Positions 6,934 through 15,486 of a DNA stretch of 42,834 bases are shown piece by piece. A program made the position numbers and the translations under genes. Below the pieces are notes generated by a model. It saw only the letters and a list, made by a program, of their open reading frames with translations, did no database searches and was not told the DNA's origin. Origin of the DNA: Candidatus Aenigmatarchaeota archaeon (GTDB lineage Archaea > Aenigmatarchaeota > Aenigmatarchaeia > GW2011-AR5 > JAGGXF01); the NCBI GenBank assembly GCA_021157845.1, contig JAGGVU010000001.1, positions 1-42,834 of the forward strand, given 5' to 3'. How positions within the stretch are numbered: position 1 is the first letter of the stretch; the number at the start of each line of letters is the position of its first letter.

Positions 6934-7881
6934 TTATGGACTAATATCTGCCGGGATATCTGTTGGTTTCATTAGAATTCTATCCATCTTTACACAGAGA
7001 GATTTTGCCTTTATCATATCTTTTACAGATAGTTTAGCTACACCAATTCCTATTAATTCTCCATTCCCAGATAGAATTGCAGTTATCCCACCCTTTTTTA
7101 CACTATCTTCTAGTTTTAAAATACCTCTCGCATACAGTGGTGAGCCATGAACTAGAGAAAAAACAGCAGAATCTTTAACTATAATTTTTGGGACATGTTC
7201 CACAGCGATTTCCGGTGGTAGTATTATGCTTCGTATGCTATTTTTTTCAATATTTTGCTTCCAAAATTCAAAGCTATCCTTTAGTTCTTGAAAACTGTGG
7301 CTCTTATTTTCGGTGAAGGTCCCAACCCGAGTTCGTCTCAGTTCTATCATATGTGCACCGTCTATTTTTTCACCTATCTGATGTATTAATTTTCGTATAT
7401 ATGTACCTGCTTCACAATTTACTTTTATAACCACATTTTTTTCAGCTCTATCAATTATTTTTATAGAATATATTGTTCTTTCTCTTTTTTTCCTTTTGAC
7501 AGCAGATCTTACTGGAGGAATCTGCTCTATTTTACCAACAAATTTTTTTATTACACGCTCCAATTCAGTTTGTGAAATATTTTTATGTAAATGCATAACA
7601 GCAACATATTCTTTGTCAAGATTTTTCAGCACTGGCATAAGTCTTGTAGCTCTTCCAAGAAGAATTGGCAAAACACCTGTAGTGCGCGGGTCAAGTGTAC
7701 CGCTATGGCCTGCTTTTTTGATGCCCAATATTTTTTTCACCCAATGAACACAGGTAGAGCTTGTTGGCCCAGATGGTTTGTCAAGTATAAGAAATCCACA
7801 TTTTATTAATTCTTCTACTGGCCGAGCACCGGGATAAAACCCAGAGAGCTTGCTTATCTCATCTGAAATTGTTATCCACAT
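6934..7881 (-). CDS. cbf5: tRNA/rRNA pseudouridine synthase Cbf5 (TruB family)
   Basis: Catalytic subunit of H/ACA guide complexes; it can also modify U55 of tRNA alone. The 315-residue protein begins with the archaeal N-terminal extension, then ILDKPSGPTSS and GHSGTLDPRTTGVLP (residues about 58-72, with the catalytic Asp). RSAVKRKKRERTIYS and CEAGTYIRKLIHQIG follow. From about residue 235 there is a PUA domain (KIIVKDSAVFSLVHGSPL). Nop10 and L7Ae are elsewhere in the window; Gar1 was not found. Confidence 0.96.
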   Translation of the reverse strand: MWITISDEISKLSGFYPGARPVEELIKCGFLILDKPSGPTSSTCVHWVKKILGIKKAGHSGTLDPRTTGVLPILLGRATRLMPVLKNLDKEYVAVMHLHKNISQTELERVIKKFVGKIEQIPPVRSAVKRKKRERTIYSIKIIDRAEKNVVIKVNCEAGTYIRKLIHQIGEKIDGAHMIELRRTRVGTFTENKSHSFQELKDSFEFWKQNIEKNSIRSIILPPEIAVEHVPKIIVKDSAVFSLVHGSPLYARGILKLEDSVKKGGITAILSGNGELIGIGVAKLSVKDMIKAKSLCVKMDRILMKPTDIPADISP

Positions 7882-7930
7882 AAGAATAATTGGGAGTTAA
7901 ATTTAAATTTTAAACCAATTTAGTGCGAAT

Positions 7931-8404
7931 CTATATTTCTATGCCCATAATTTTTCTTAAGAAAAGCGTCAGCGGCATGGATACTATCAGATACCATGCC
8001 AGCCATCCAATATGATTTCCCAAAACTGGAAGAGAAAAAGGAAGTATAACAATTGGTTGCGTATAAGTTGATCTCAACCATGGAAAAAGTATAAGTAAAA
8101 ACCCTAAGGATATGATCATTGATATACCAAGGGCTTTAAATGTAGTCTGCATTAACTGGCCGCTTAATTTCATGGACTTATTCATAAGTTCTGTGCTTTT
8201 TTCTAAGTTTGATTCTTTTTGTGCTTCCTTTATTTGTTCTTGAAGTTTTTTTTGTTCATCTTTTAAATATTTTATTTTGTCTTGATTAACAAAAAACTTA
8301 TATGGCAATTGTGCCAATATACCCATAAGAATGGCTATCATGACTATAGTTATTATTGGTGATAACGAACCAAAGATTTGTGTTAAAAAAGAGCCAAAAA
8401 TCAT
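7931..8404 (-). CDS. DUF106/EMC3-like membrane protein (YidC/Oxa1 superfamily)
   Basis: A 157-residue integral membrane protein. It has an N-terminal membrane segment (about residues 13-30), a cytosolic charged coiled coil (about 40-75, rich in KEQ), then two or three hydrophobic segments with PWLRSTY and LPVLGNHIGWLAWYLIVSMPLTLFLRKIMG. This layout matches archaeal DUF106 proteins, related to EMC3/TMCO1/GET1 and YidC insertases, which help insert membrane proteins. The neighbours adenylate kinase and Cbf5 are its usual archaeal neighbours near secY. Confidence 0.88.
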   Translation of the reverse strand: MIFGSFLTQIFGSLSPIITIVMIAILMGILAQLPYKFFVNQDKIKYLKDEQKKLQEQIKEAQKESNLEKSTELMNKSMKLSGQLMQTTFKALGISMIISLGFLLILFPWLRSTYTQPIVILPFSLPVLGNHIGWLAWYLIVSMPLTLFLRKIMGIEI

Positions 8405-8416
8405 TTTATTACCTTT

Positions 8417-9019
8417 TCATATTTCGAATAATTTTATTATTTTTTCAGCAGCGTCTTTTGCGTGGCCAAACTCGCCTTTTCCAAGTTTTTCTTCTGGTAT
8501 ATATTCTTCTATTATATTTACAGATGCCTTTGTCATAGCAGCATAAGCAGCCGCAAAAGACCTGTTTATTTCTTGATGCGTGCTAATCTCTTCTGCTGTT
8601 TCCACGTCTCTGGTTGTTCTTGTTTTATCCCCCATTCTCAGCTTTGCGATAAATTCTGGGTCTTTTTCTATCAGAACTATAACATCTGGCTTAATTGCTT
8701 TGATTATAGTTTCTGGCAGACCGGGATAGTATCCCTCTTTTCTTTTGACAGAACAATGTGTATCTATAATTATGTTTCCTTTAAGTTGTCCTATTTTGTC
8801 AGCAGCCATTTGCTGTAGTTCTTCATATTCATTTTTTGATATTTTAGTCCGCATTTCATCTCTATTCTCTATTAACCCTTTAGCCCTTGCTGCTTCGAAT
8901 ATGTAGTCACCAAAATTAGCGAAACTTATTTCAATATTTTTTTCAGTTGCATATTTCTTTACGAATTTTATAATAGTTGTTTTTCCACATCCAGGAACAG
9001 CTGTTAATATTAATTTCAT
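8417..9019 (-). CDS. adkA: Archaeal-type adenylate kinase
   Basis: Interconverts AMP, ADP and ATP. It has 200 residues with P-loop TAVPGCGKTT (about 7-16), NFGDYIFEAA, RDEMRTKI, IIDTHCSVKRKEGYYPGLP and RTRDVETAEEI-type segments (here TRTTRDVETAEEI). These mark the archaeal AdkA family rather than the bacterial Adk. It is upstream of the EMC3-like gene, a conserved pairing. Confidence 0.95.
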   Translation of the reverse strand: MKLILTAVPGCGKTTIIKFVKKYATEKNIEISFANFGDYIFEAARAKGLIENRDEMRTKISKNEYEELQQMAADKIGQLKGNIIIDTHCSVKRKEGYYPGLPETIIKAIKPDVIVLIEKDPEFIAKLRMGDKTRTTRDVETAEEISTHQEINRSFAAAYAAMTKASVNIIEEYIPEEKLGKGEFGHAKDAAEKIIKLFEI

Positions 9020-9058
9020 TTATAATCACCCTCTTATATCCGTATCTTTTTACTATAA

Positions 9059-9343
9059 TCAGACGTTTTTAATTTCAAATTTTTTTGCACGGAACCCCTT
9101 TCCTATTATTTCTGTTTTGCCGCATACTGTACATTTAAACCTTAGGTCAACTTTTTTTGTTGGTTTTTCCCTCCCCTTTGGATTTTCTTTAGGAAAAGAA
9201 CCATAACCTGCCAACTTCCGTTTGAATCGTCTTTGACTTTTTGTATTTTTTCTTCTTTGCCTTCTTTTTGCTATCGTTACTATATGTTCTGTATGCCTTT
9301 TACAAAATTTGCAATATCTTTTTTGTTTTTTTGGGATATTCAT
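9059..9343 (-). CDS. rpl44e: 50S ribosomal protein L44e
   Basis: A 94-residue basic zinc-binding protein near the ribosomal E site. It begins MNIPKKQKRYCKFCKRHTEH, with a second pair FKCTVCGK, and has the conserved RRQRRKNTKSQRRFKRKLAGYGSFP-type core. The GTGTGAT Shine-Dalgarno site before the ATG at 9343 overlaps the stop codon of the GINS gene, indicating coupled translation. In many archaea L44e precedes S27e; here it is separated from it and joined to GINS-primase. Confidence 0.95.
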   Translation of the reverse strand: MNIPKKQKRYCKFCKRHTEHIVTIAKRRQRRKNTKSQRRFKRKLAGYGSFPKENPKGREKPTKKVDLRFKCTVCGKTEIIGKGFRAKKFEIKNV

Positions 9344-9348
9344 TATTA

Positions 9349-9897
9349 TCACACTACAATTGCTTTTTTGTTTTTTATAAGTATGTTCTTTATATCGTCT
9401 GGGAGTGTCACTATATCATCTTTTTTTAGCGAATAAACCTTTAAATTTTTATCAACAAATGGGGGAAGAGTTTCTGTTATTCTTATCTTTTCACCAATCT
9501 TTAGATTTACGTTAGCTTCTTTTTTAGTCTGTTCGTTTTTGTTTCTTTCATTTTTCAGGATGTTAAAAAATTTGGTTCTGGAATTCTTCAAAATGCTAAT
9601 AAGACTATAAAATAACTGTTCTTCTTCTTTTAAAAGGTTTTCAACTGGCATGCCAGTTCTGGATGATAAAAGCGCAAGTTCAACTATTTTGTGTTCTCTC
9701 TTCTCAAAAATGGATTTAATTACGTTTTTTATATTCTCTAGCTCCACTATATCGGCATTTGTTTTGTTTTTCTTTGCGGTTTTTCTTGCCAAATATTCTC
9801 TTATCTCCTCTACAATATTATCAGACAAATGTTGTAATTTATTACTTTCTTTTTCAGCTAGTTGAAGTTCTCTTAACTTTTCAAAGCTAATTACCAT
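9349..9897 (-). CDS. GINS complex subunit, Gins51-like
   Basis: GINS is part of the archaeal CMG replicative helicase. This 182-residue protein has an alpha-helical A domain (about residues 5-110) and a short C-terminal B domain (about 145-182) that reads KVYSLKKDDIVTLPDDIKNIL, typical of Sld5/Psf1-type subunits. The linker is lysine-rich. It lies between primase and L44e, the standard archaeal neighbourhood, which supports the call despite weak sequence conservation. Confidence 0.85.
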   Translation of the reverse strand: MVISFEKLRELQLAEKESNKLQHLSDNIVEEIREYLARKTAKKNKTNADIVELENIKNVIKSIFEKREHKIVELALLSSRTGMPVENLLKEEEQLFYSLISILKNSRTKFFNILKNERNKNEQTKKEANVNLKIGEKIRITETLPPFVDKNLKVYSLKKDDIVTLPDDIKNILIKNKKAIVV

Positions 9898-9941
9898 TTG
9901 AGCACCAATAATAAATAGAGCAAAAGTTTTAAAAAAGATAT

Positions 9942-11300
9942 TTAATTGTTGGGTGAAATTTTGTTGCCATGTTTTATAATTTTTCCAATTTTTTCCACAG
10001 GTTTTTTTTGCTTTTTTGCCTTTTTTTTCAGATAACCCATTTGTTTCATTTTCTTAAATGGGTAAGAAACTGGATTTTTTATATGTTTACATAATTTGTC
10101 AGGTTTGCACACAAATCCGTAGAAAAGCTCGTTTGTTGCTCTTCCATCACCAGCGCAATTCGGGGGCAATATGGATTTTTGTTGCTGATTCCATCTCAAC
10201 TGCCCCAAAATTAAATTTTCAGCTAATGGTTGGTTATTCTTTTTATTCCACTCAAAAAGCTTGTCTTCTATATCTTTCCATGACCAATTCATCATTTTTA
10301 GAAATGTTATCAATGTAAAGAGTGACCGCTTTCTTCCATCTTCCAGACCTGCCAAAATATTTTTGATACATGGCGGAAAAAACGGTTCTGTTATTTTTTT
10401 CTCCCATTGTATAATTTTTCTTTTTCTTATATTTTGTTTATCCTTCTTTAGTGAACTAAACCAGTCTAGGGCATCTATTAATAGGTTTAGGGCCTCATCT
10501 TTTTCCACATTGTTAAAAAATTTAGTATTTGTTTTTATTGAATTCTCCGGTGTTGCATATTCTGGTTTAAATGTTTTTAGCTCCCTTTTAGTTATGGGGA
10601 GAGAAACTAGCCAGGTTTTTTCGTTAAATGAAAATGGCATTCTAAACATATGGCGGGATCCCCAATCTTTTTCAACCTCTACAAAATAATATGGGCTTAT
10701 TTTTTCCGGCGGCTCTTCTAATATTTCCATTAGTTGCTTGGCACCCTTTAACGCGATAAGTTTACGAATAAGCTCCTGTTCAATTTCTTTTCTGATAAAT
10801 GACGCCAATATTTTTGGATAATTTGGATAATTTTTTGCAAGAGGCTTGGAATTTATTTCCTTTGGAAACATTTCCCAAGGAAGGACAAGGTGAAATCCTC
10901 TTCTGCCGCTGAATTTTAGTCCATAATTTTTTATGCCATAATTTTTGAAGACTGAAATTATTAGTTCAGCCGCGAGTTTTGCTTCTTCTATGCCTAATTT
11001 TGAATCTATATCAAGAATGAAATCCCAGCCTATTCTTAATTTGTCATGATTATCAGATGCCAGCGACATGGGGTTGACCCACCTTTCAACAGAGCCGTGA
11101 AATGAGCAAACTCCATGCCTGACCATTTCTATTATATCTGATTTATATTGTATAATATTTGGCCTTTTTGAATACGAACCATCAGGAAACGCTCCGACAA
11201 CTTCTCTATCCCTGCTGACAGCTAAAATTTTATCAGCCACATTTGAGTAATGTCTCAGAATCTCAAGGCGCGTCAGCTGTTTTATTTTCATATCAGACAT
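9942..11300 (-). CDS. priS: Single-chain DNA primase: PriS catalytic domain fused to PriL iron-sulfur domain
   Basis: Makes RNA/DNA primers. In 452 residues, the catalytic part has DID (D97, D99), SGRRGFH (131-137) and SRHMFRMPFS (215-224). From about 305 it continues into a PriL C-terminal-like domain: PPCIKNIL (C311), NCAGDG (C382), FVC (C398), LC (C404) and HIKNPVSYPF, four cysteines placed to hold a [4Fe-4S] cluster. Most archaea encode PriS and PriL separately. The PriL N-terminal domain is not seen. The lysine-rich tail is poorly conserved. Followed by GINS and L44e. Confidence 0.92.
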   Translation of the reverse strand: MSDMKIKQLTRLEILRHYSNVADKILAVSRDREVVGAFPDGSYSKRPNIIQYKSDIIEMVRHGVCSFHGSVERWVNPMSLASDNHDKLRIGWDFILDIDSKLGIEEAKLAAELIISVFKNYGIKNYGLKFSGRRGFHLVLPWEMFPKEINSKPLAKNYPNYPKILASFIRKEIEQELIRKLIALKGAKQLMEILEEPPEKISPYYFVEVEKDWGSRHMFRMPFSFNEKTWLVSLPITKRELKTFKPEYATPENSIKTNTKFFNNVEKDEALNLLIDALDWFSSLKKDKQNIRKRKIIQWEKKITEPFFPPCIKNILAGLEDGRKRSLFTLITFLKMMNWSWKDIEDKLFEWNKKNNQPLAENLILGQLRWNQQQKSILPPNCAGDGRATNELFYGFVCKPDKLCKHIKNPVSYPFKKMKQMGYLKKKAKKQKKPVEKIGKIIKHGNKISPNN

Positions 11301-11337
11301 AAATTAAATTATAAAAGAAAGTTTAAAAATATCTTAT

Positions 11338-12171
11338 TTATTCTATAACCATCCCAGCATAACTGACAAACGATTCGCTTCTTCCATACGGTGAGTCAAG
11401 ACTTGTCCGTCTATCTATTATATGCACCTGCTTTGCTCCAATTGCCTTTGTTACCAGGAGAGTGAGTGTTATAGGTACAACTCCACACACTGTATAACCA
11501 TTTTTTGTGACACTATCGAAAAATTCCCTTGCCTTGAATTTTTTTATCAGTTCTATTAGTCTGTCTTCTATTTTTATGACATATTTTCTGTTTTCTTTTA
11601 CTGTTCCATTCCGGGGCATATAGCCGTAGTTAGGGCCATAATGCGTGAAATCAGAAGATGCTACATAAAATGCTTTTTTGCCAAGCTTTTTTACAATGGT
11701 TTTTGATATTTTTTCTATTATGTCGAATGGAATATGTTGTAAACATAACGGGATAAATGTAAAATCTTTTAACAGGTATTGAAGAAATGGCAGCTGAACT
11801 TCTATTGCATGCTCTTCCACATGTGCAGTATTATCTGCTTTTATTAACTGCCCTTCTAACTCAGATATAATTTTATCGTGTCTTACTATGCCTAAAGGAG
11901 TTTGCCAATCCTGGTTACTGAGGGCAATGGGGTGGCCAAGCCCCGTATGGTTCGGGCAGGAAACAAAAATTTTCTTATCTTTCATAGCATTTTTAGCAGA
12001 CTTAAAAGTCAAAGCTGCTGTTTTTCCGGAAAAAACGTAACCAGCATGCGGAACTATGACACCAAGAGCGTTTGAATAATCTTCCACATCAGAAGAAAAA
12101 AGGTCCTTTAACTGATCATTCAGTTCTGCTCTGGTTGAAGGATAAAATCCGATTGCCGCAGGATTTCTCAT
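11338..12171 (-). CDS. MEMO1 family protein (AmmeMemoRadiSam system protein B)
   Basis: A 277-residue member of the MEMO family, which shares the fold of class III extradiol dioxygenases; human MEMO1 binds iron and copper. Signatures are RNPAAIGFYPS at the start, VIVPHAGYVFSG (His about 42), SCPNHTG, EHAIEVQLPFLQYL, ASSDFTHYG and GYTVCGVVPI. Its biochemical role in archaea is unsettled. The often linked AMMECR1 and radical SAM partners are not adjacent here. A single gene with its own promoter in the 12172-12250 region. Confidence 0.93.
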   Translation of the reverse strand: MRNPAAIGFYPSTRAELNDQLKDLFSSDVEDYSNALGVIVPHAGYVFSGKTAALTFKSAKNAMKDKKIFVSCPNHTGLGHPIALSNQDWQTPLGIVRHDKIISELEGQLIKADNTAHVEEHAIEVQLPFLQYLLKDFTFIPLCLQHIPFDIIEKISKTIVKKLGKKAFYVASSDFTHYGPNYGYMPRNGTVKENRKYVIKIEDRLIELIKKFKAREFFDSVTKNGYTVCGVVPITLTLLVTKAIGAKQVHIIDRRTSLDSPYGRSESFVSYAGMVIE

Positions 12172-12495
12172 AACTAATTCTTATGTAGAAACTAATTTAT
12201 ATTTCACATAATTGAATAGAATTAAAATATAGGCCTTATACCGTAATTTTCTTCGCTTTATGACTATTGAGTCCGATTCTTGTTCCAAATCTTCGTGGTT
12301 TCAAAATTAACAACCTACTTTTCAATAAACCCTTACATACTTATTAAAGCAAAAATAATATCTAAGACAAGAAGTATCGGCCGAGCAAATTTTTTTGGCG
12401 TAAAGGGGCACCGATTAAGATTTGATTTTTGGTTAATATTTCCGGATAATTGGCTTATTCTTAATTTTATATATCTGAAATAACAAGAATTTTTC
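12172..12495. other. Intergenic region between MEMO and DNA ligase
   Basis: Divergent 324-base gap with no convincing protein gene. The right end holds TTTTATATAT (12465-12474), a TATA box about 22 bases before the ligase start, implying a nearly leaderless mRNA. A hairpin with arms ATCGGCC/GGC..CCGAT spans 12376-12415. I looked for a tRNA and found no complete T-arm and acceptor. Confidence 0.35.
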
Positions 12496-14142
12496 ATGGA
12501 TTATGAACAGCTTGTAGACGTTTATGAAAGGCTTGAGCAGACAACAAAAAAACTTGAGAAGAGAGATATTTTGGCTAATTTCTATTCAAAGGTCCCAAAA
12601 GACGAGCTTAACACCGTTGTTTTACTATCCATGGGTGTGATATCAAAAAAAGGCGAGGATTTGGGCATAGCTTTCAAAATGATGAAAAAAATTATAGCAA
12701 AAGTTGCCGGTGTTTCAGCAAGTGAAGTTGAAAAAACACTTAAAAAAACAGGTGATATCGGGCTGACAGGAGAAATTCTTCTAAAGAAAAAACGGCAAAA
12801 AATGCTTGGCAGAAAAAAGCTTTCAACAGAAAAAGTTATGTCTAATCTTAGAAAACTCATACAGATAAGTGGTGCCGGAAGTCAGGAGAGAAAAATAGCA
12901 CTTGTTTCCGAGTTATTGGCGAACGCTGAACCAAGGGAGGCTCTATATATAATAAGAAATATTCTTGGACAGATGAGAACAGGTGTTGCAGAAGGTATTG
13001 TGCGAGATGCATTGGCAAAGGCTTTTAACCAAGAACCAGAAGAGATAGAACACGCGTATAATCTTCTTGGAAATTATGGACTTGTTGCTGAACTTGCAAA
13101 AAAGAGAAATTTAAGTAAAATAGAATTAGTTGTTGGCAGGCCTGTTAGGGTTATGCTTGCCCAAAAAGCACCAAACCTCGAAACAGCCCTAAAAAAATTT
13201 GCGCATCCTGCTCTAGAAGTAAAGATAGATGGCTTTAGGACACAAATACATAAAAAGGGAAACGAAATAAAAATATTTTCACGGCGTATGGATGATGTTA
13301 CACATCAGTTTCCAGAGCTGGTTGAATGGGCTAGAAAATATATACGCGCAAATAGCTGCATAATTGAAGGTGAGACAGTTGCCATTGATCCAAAAACAGG
13401 AAAGCCATTAAAATTTCAGAAGCTGTCCAGACGTATACAGCGAAAATATAACATAGATAAAATGGTAAAAGAGATACCCATTCAAATAAATCTTTTTGAC
13501 CTCCTTTTTGTAAACCATAAAAATTATATGAATAAGCCACTGAAAGAAAGATGGTCAAAACTAAAAAGCATAATAGAACAAAAAAGGGGAAAAATTGTTC
13601 TTGTCGAACATATAGAAACTAAAGATATTAAAAGGGCCAAAGAATTTTACCAAAAATCTTTGGCCACAGGCGAAGAGGGTATAATGATAAAAAATTTAGA
13701 CGCACACTATAAGCCCGGGAAAAGAGTCGGCTATTGGCTTAAGGTAAAGCCGACGATGGAGCCACTTGACCTTGTTATTATTGAAGCTGAGTGGGGAAAA
13801 GGGAAGCGCGCTGGTTGGTTGTCCTCCTTCACACTTGGAGCGCGCATGGGCAATAAGTTTGTGCCAGTTGGAAAAATGGGCACTGGCTTGACAGATAGAC
13901 AATTCAAGGATCTAACAAAAAAATTGAAGGCACTAATAATAGATGAACATAACGGAGTTGCTAAAATAAAACCATCTGTAGTTGTTGAAGTACAATACGA
14001 AGAAATTCAAAAATCACCCAATTATTCTTCTGGCTATGCATTAAGGTTTCCGCGACTTTTGAGAATAAGAGACCCAACTGACAAGGGTCCAGAAGAGGCC
14101 GATGACATAAAACGAATAAAGAGATTATATAAACAACAGTAG
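12496..14142 (+). CDS. lig: ATP-dependent DNA ligase
   Basis: Joins nicks in replication and repair. At 548 residues it is family length. The N-terminal DNA-binding domain (to about 200) is followed by the adenylation domain with motif I EVKIDGFRTQIHKKG, its nucleotidyl-accepting Lys being K243. Then come FSRRMDDVT, CIIEGETVAI, EEGIMIKN and the WLKVKP motif, and an OB domain with VVVEVQYEEIQKSPNYSSGYALRFPR. Convergent with the mutase gene, with 15 bases between stops. Confidence 0.96.
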   Translation: MDYEQLVDVYERLEQTTKKLEKRDILANFYSKVPKDELNTVVLLSMGVISKKGEDLGIAFKMMKKIIAKVAGVSASEVEKTLKKTGDIGLTGEILLKKKRQKMLGRKKLSTEKVMSNLRKLIQISGAGSQERKIALVSELLANAEPREALYIIRNILGQMRTGVAEGIVRDALAKAFNQEPEEIEHAYNLLGNYGLVAELAKKRNLSKIELVVGRPVRVMLAQKAPNLETALKKFAHPALEVKIDGFRTQIHKKGNEIKIFSRRMDDVTHQFPELVEWARKYIRANSCIIEGETVAIDPKTGKPLKFQKLSRRIQRKYNIDKMVKEIPIQINLFDLLFVNHKNYMNKPLKERWSKLKSIIEQKRGKIVLVEHIETKDIKRAKEFYQKSLATGEEGIMIKNLDAHYKPGKRVGYWLKVKPTMEPLDLVIIEAEWGKGKRAGWLSSFTLGARMGNKFVPVGKMGTGLTDRQFKDLTKKLKALIIDEHNGVAKIKPSVVVEVQYEEIQKSPNYSSGYALRFPRLLRIRDPTDKGPEEADDIKRIKRLYKQQ

Positions 14143-14157
14143 TTTATCATATGTCGG

Positions 14158-15486
14158 TTACACAATTGTTTCACACCCAAATTGTATTAAATCGTTCGCT
14201 TTCTTTTCTCTATCAGCTTCTGCTGTTATTCTAATGACATCTTCGGTTCCACTTTTTCTTATTAGAAGAAATGCATCTTTCCAGTCGATTCTTATTCCAT
14301 CTGTAGTTTCATAATTTAAGTTTCTTTTTACGGCATATTCTGTTAGTTTTTCTATTACCTTTTTTTCTATCTTTGTCTTGTTTTTGCATGGTATACTTTG
14401 TTTTCTAAAATAGAATTTTTTTGTTTTTTCTGAAATTTTACGTATTTTTCGTGTATCTTTAATTTCTTTTAACAGCCAGAGTGACGAATAAATGGGATCT
14501 GGTCCAGGTATAGATTCTCTGGAAAACAGATGGCCACATTGTTCTATTGCAGTTTCTCCACCAATTTCAAGCATATTATGAGTTATAGCAACATCGCCGA
14601 CTCTTGTTTTACTGATTTTACCACCAACACCATTTACAAGCTCCTCTATCTTTTTTGATACCTCTATATTTGTGCTGATTTTTTTGTTTTTTCTTTTCAA
14701 ACATCTTTCTCTCGCGAAAACTCCACAAGAATCTATAGGAGGAATATATCCAAATTTATCTATAAAAACTACGCGGTCTCCATCTCCGTCAAAAGCCATA
14801 CAAAAATCAATTTTTTTATTTTTCATATACTTTATTGTTTTTTCCAAGCTTTTTTCAGTTGGCTCAGGTTTCTGAAGAAAACCATTTGGTTTGTAGTTTA
14901 TGAATTTTATATCCTGATTTATCCTTTCAAATAGTGAGATAAGTGAGGTTGCTGCACCATTTGAAAAATCTATCAAGAAATTTGAGCAAATATTTATTTT
15001 TTTAAAACAATTTTTGATAATTCTGTTTTCATAAAACTCTAAAGCATTAAACTTCTCTATTTTGCTTTCAAGATTTCTTTTTTTTATATCTCTAAAAATA
15101 TTTTCAAAATTTTCTTGTTCTTTTTCGTAGAATGAAATTCCTTTATCATTAAAAATCTTAAATCCATTATACTCTTTTGGATTATGGGATGCTGTTATCA
15201 TTATACCATATTTTTCAAATTCTTTGCACACAAAACCGAGAACAGGAGTTGGTATTATTTCACAATCATATATTTTTAAGCCGAGACCAGATATTAGTGA
15301 TTTTTTTAATGCTTTCGAGGAAATTCTGGTATCCATACCCAAAAATATTTCATCCTTTCCCTTTGATTTCACATATTTTGTTAATGTATTTCCTATTTTT
15401 CTCGAAAAATCCTCATTTATTTCTTTTCCAACGATTCCGCGTATGCCAGCAGACCCAAATAGATTCATTTTAACCATTTTCATCAT
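14158..15486 (-). CDS. Hexose-phosphate mutase (phosphoglucosamine/phosphomannomutase family)
   Basis: Moves phosphate between C6 and C1 of a sugar. The protein is 442 residues with FGSAGIRGIVG at the start, the phosphoserine loop TASHNPKEYNGFK (about 97-109), the metal loop AFDGDGDRVVF (about 230-240), the sugar-binding GETAIEQCGH segment and the phosphate-binding RKSGTEDVIRITAEA near the end. Whether the substrate is glucosamine- or mannose-phosphate cannot be told. Its ATG overlaps the stop of the GTPase-SIS gene by four bases, and the GlmU-like gene heads the operon, so UDP-sugar synthesis is likely. Confidence 0.92.
   Translation of the reverse strand: MMKMVKMNLFGSAGIRGIVGKEINEDFSRKIGNTLTKYVKSKGKDEIFLGMDTRISSKALKKSLISGLGLKIYDCEIIPTPVLGFVCKEFEKYGIMITASHNPKEYNGFKIFNDKGISFYEKEQENFENIFRDIKKRNLESKIEKFNALEFYENRIIKNCFKKINICSNFLIDFSNGAATSLISLFERINQDIKFINYKPNGFLQKPEPTEKSLEKTIKYMKNKKIDFCMAFDGDGDRVVFIDKFGYIPPIDSCGVFARERCLKRKNKKISTNIEVSKKIEELVNGVGGKISKTRVGDVAITHNMLEIGGETAIEQCGHLFSRESIPGPDPIYSSLWLLKEIKDTRKIRKISEKTKKFYFRKQSIPCKNKTKIEKKVIEKLTEYAVKRNLNYETTDGIRIDWKDAFLLIRKSGTEDVIRITAEADREKKANDLIQFGCETIV

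Noticed and set aside
12280-12483. 67-residue ATG reading frame upstream of DNA ligase
   Set aside because: It covers the ligase promoter, has no ribosome site and no protein-like pattern; kept as intergenic.
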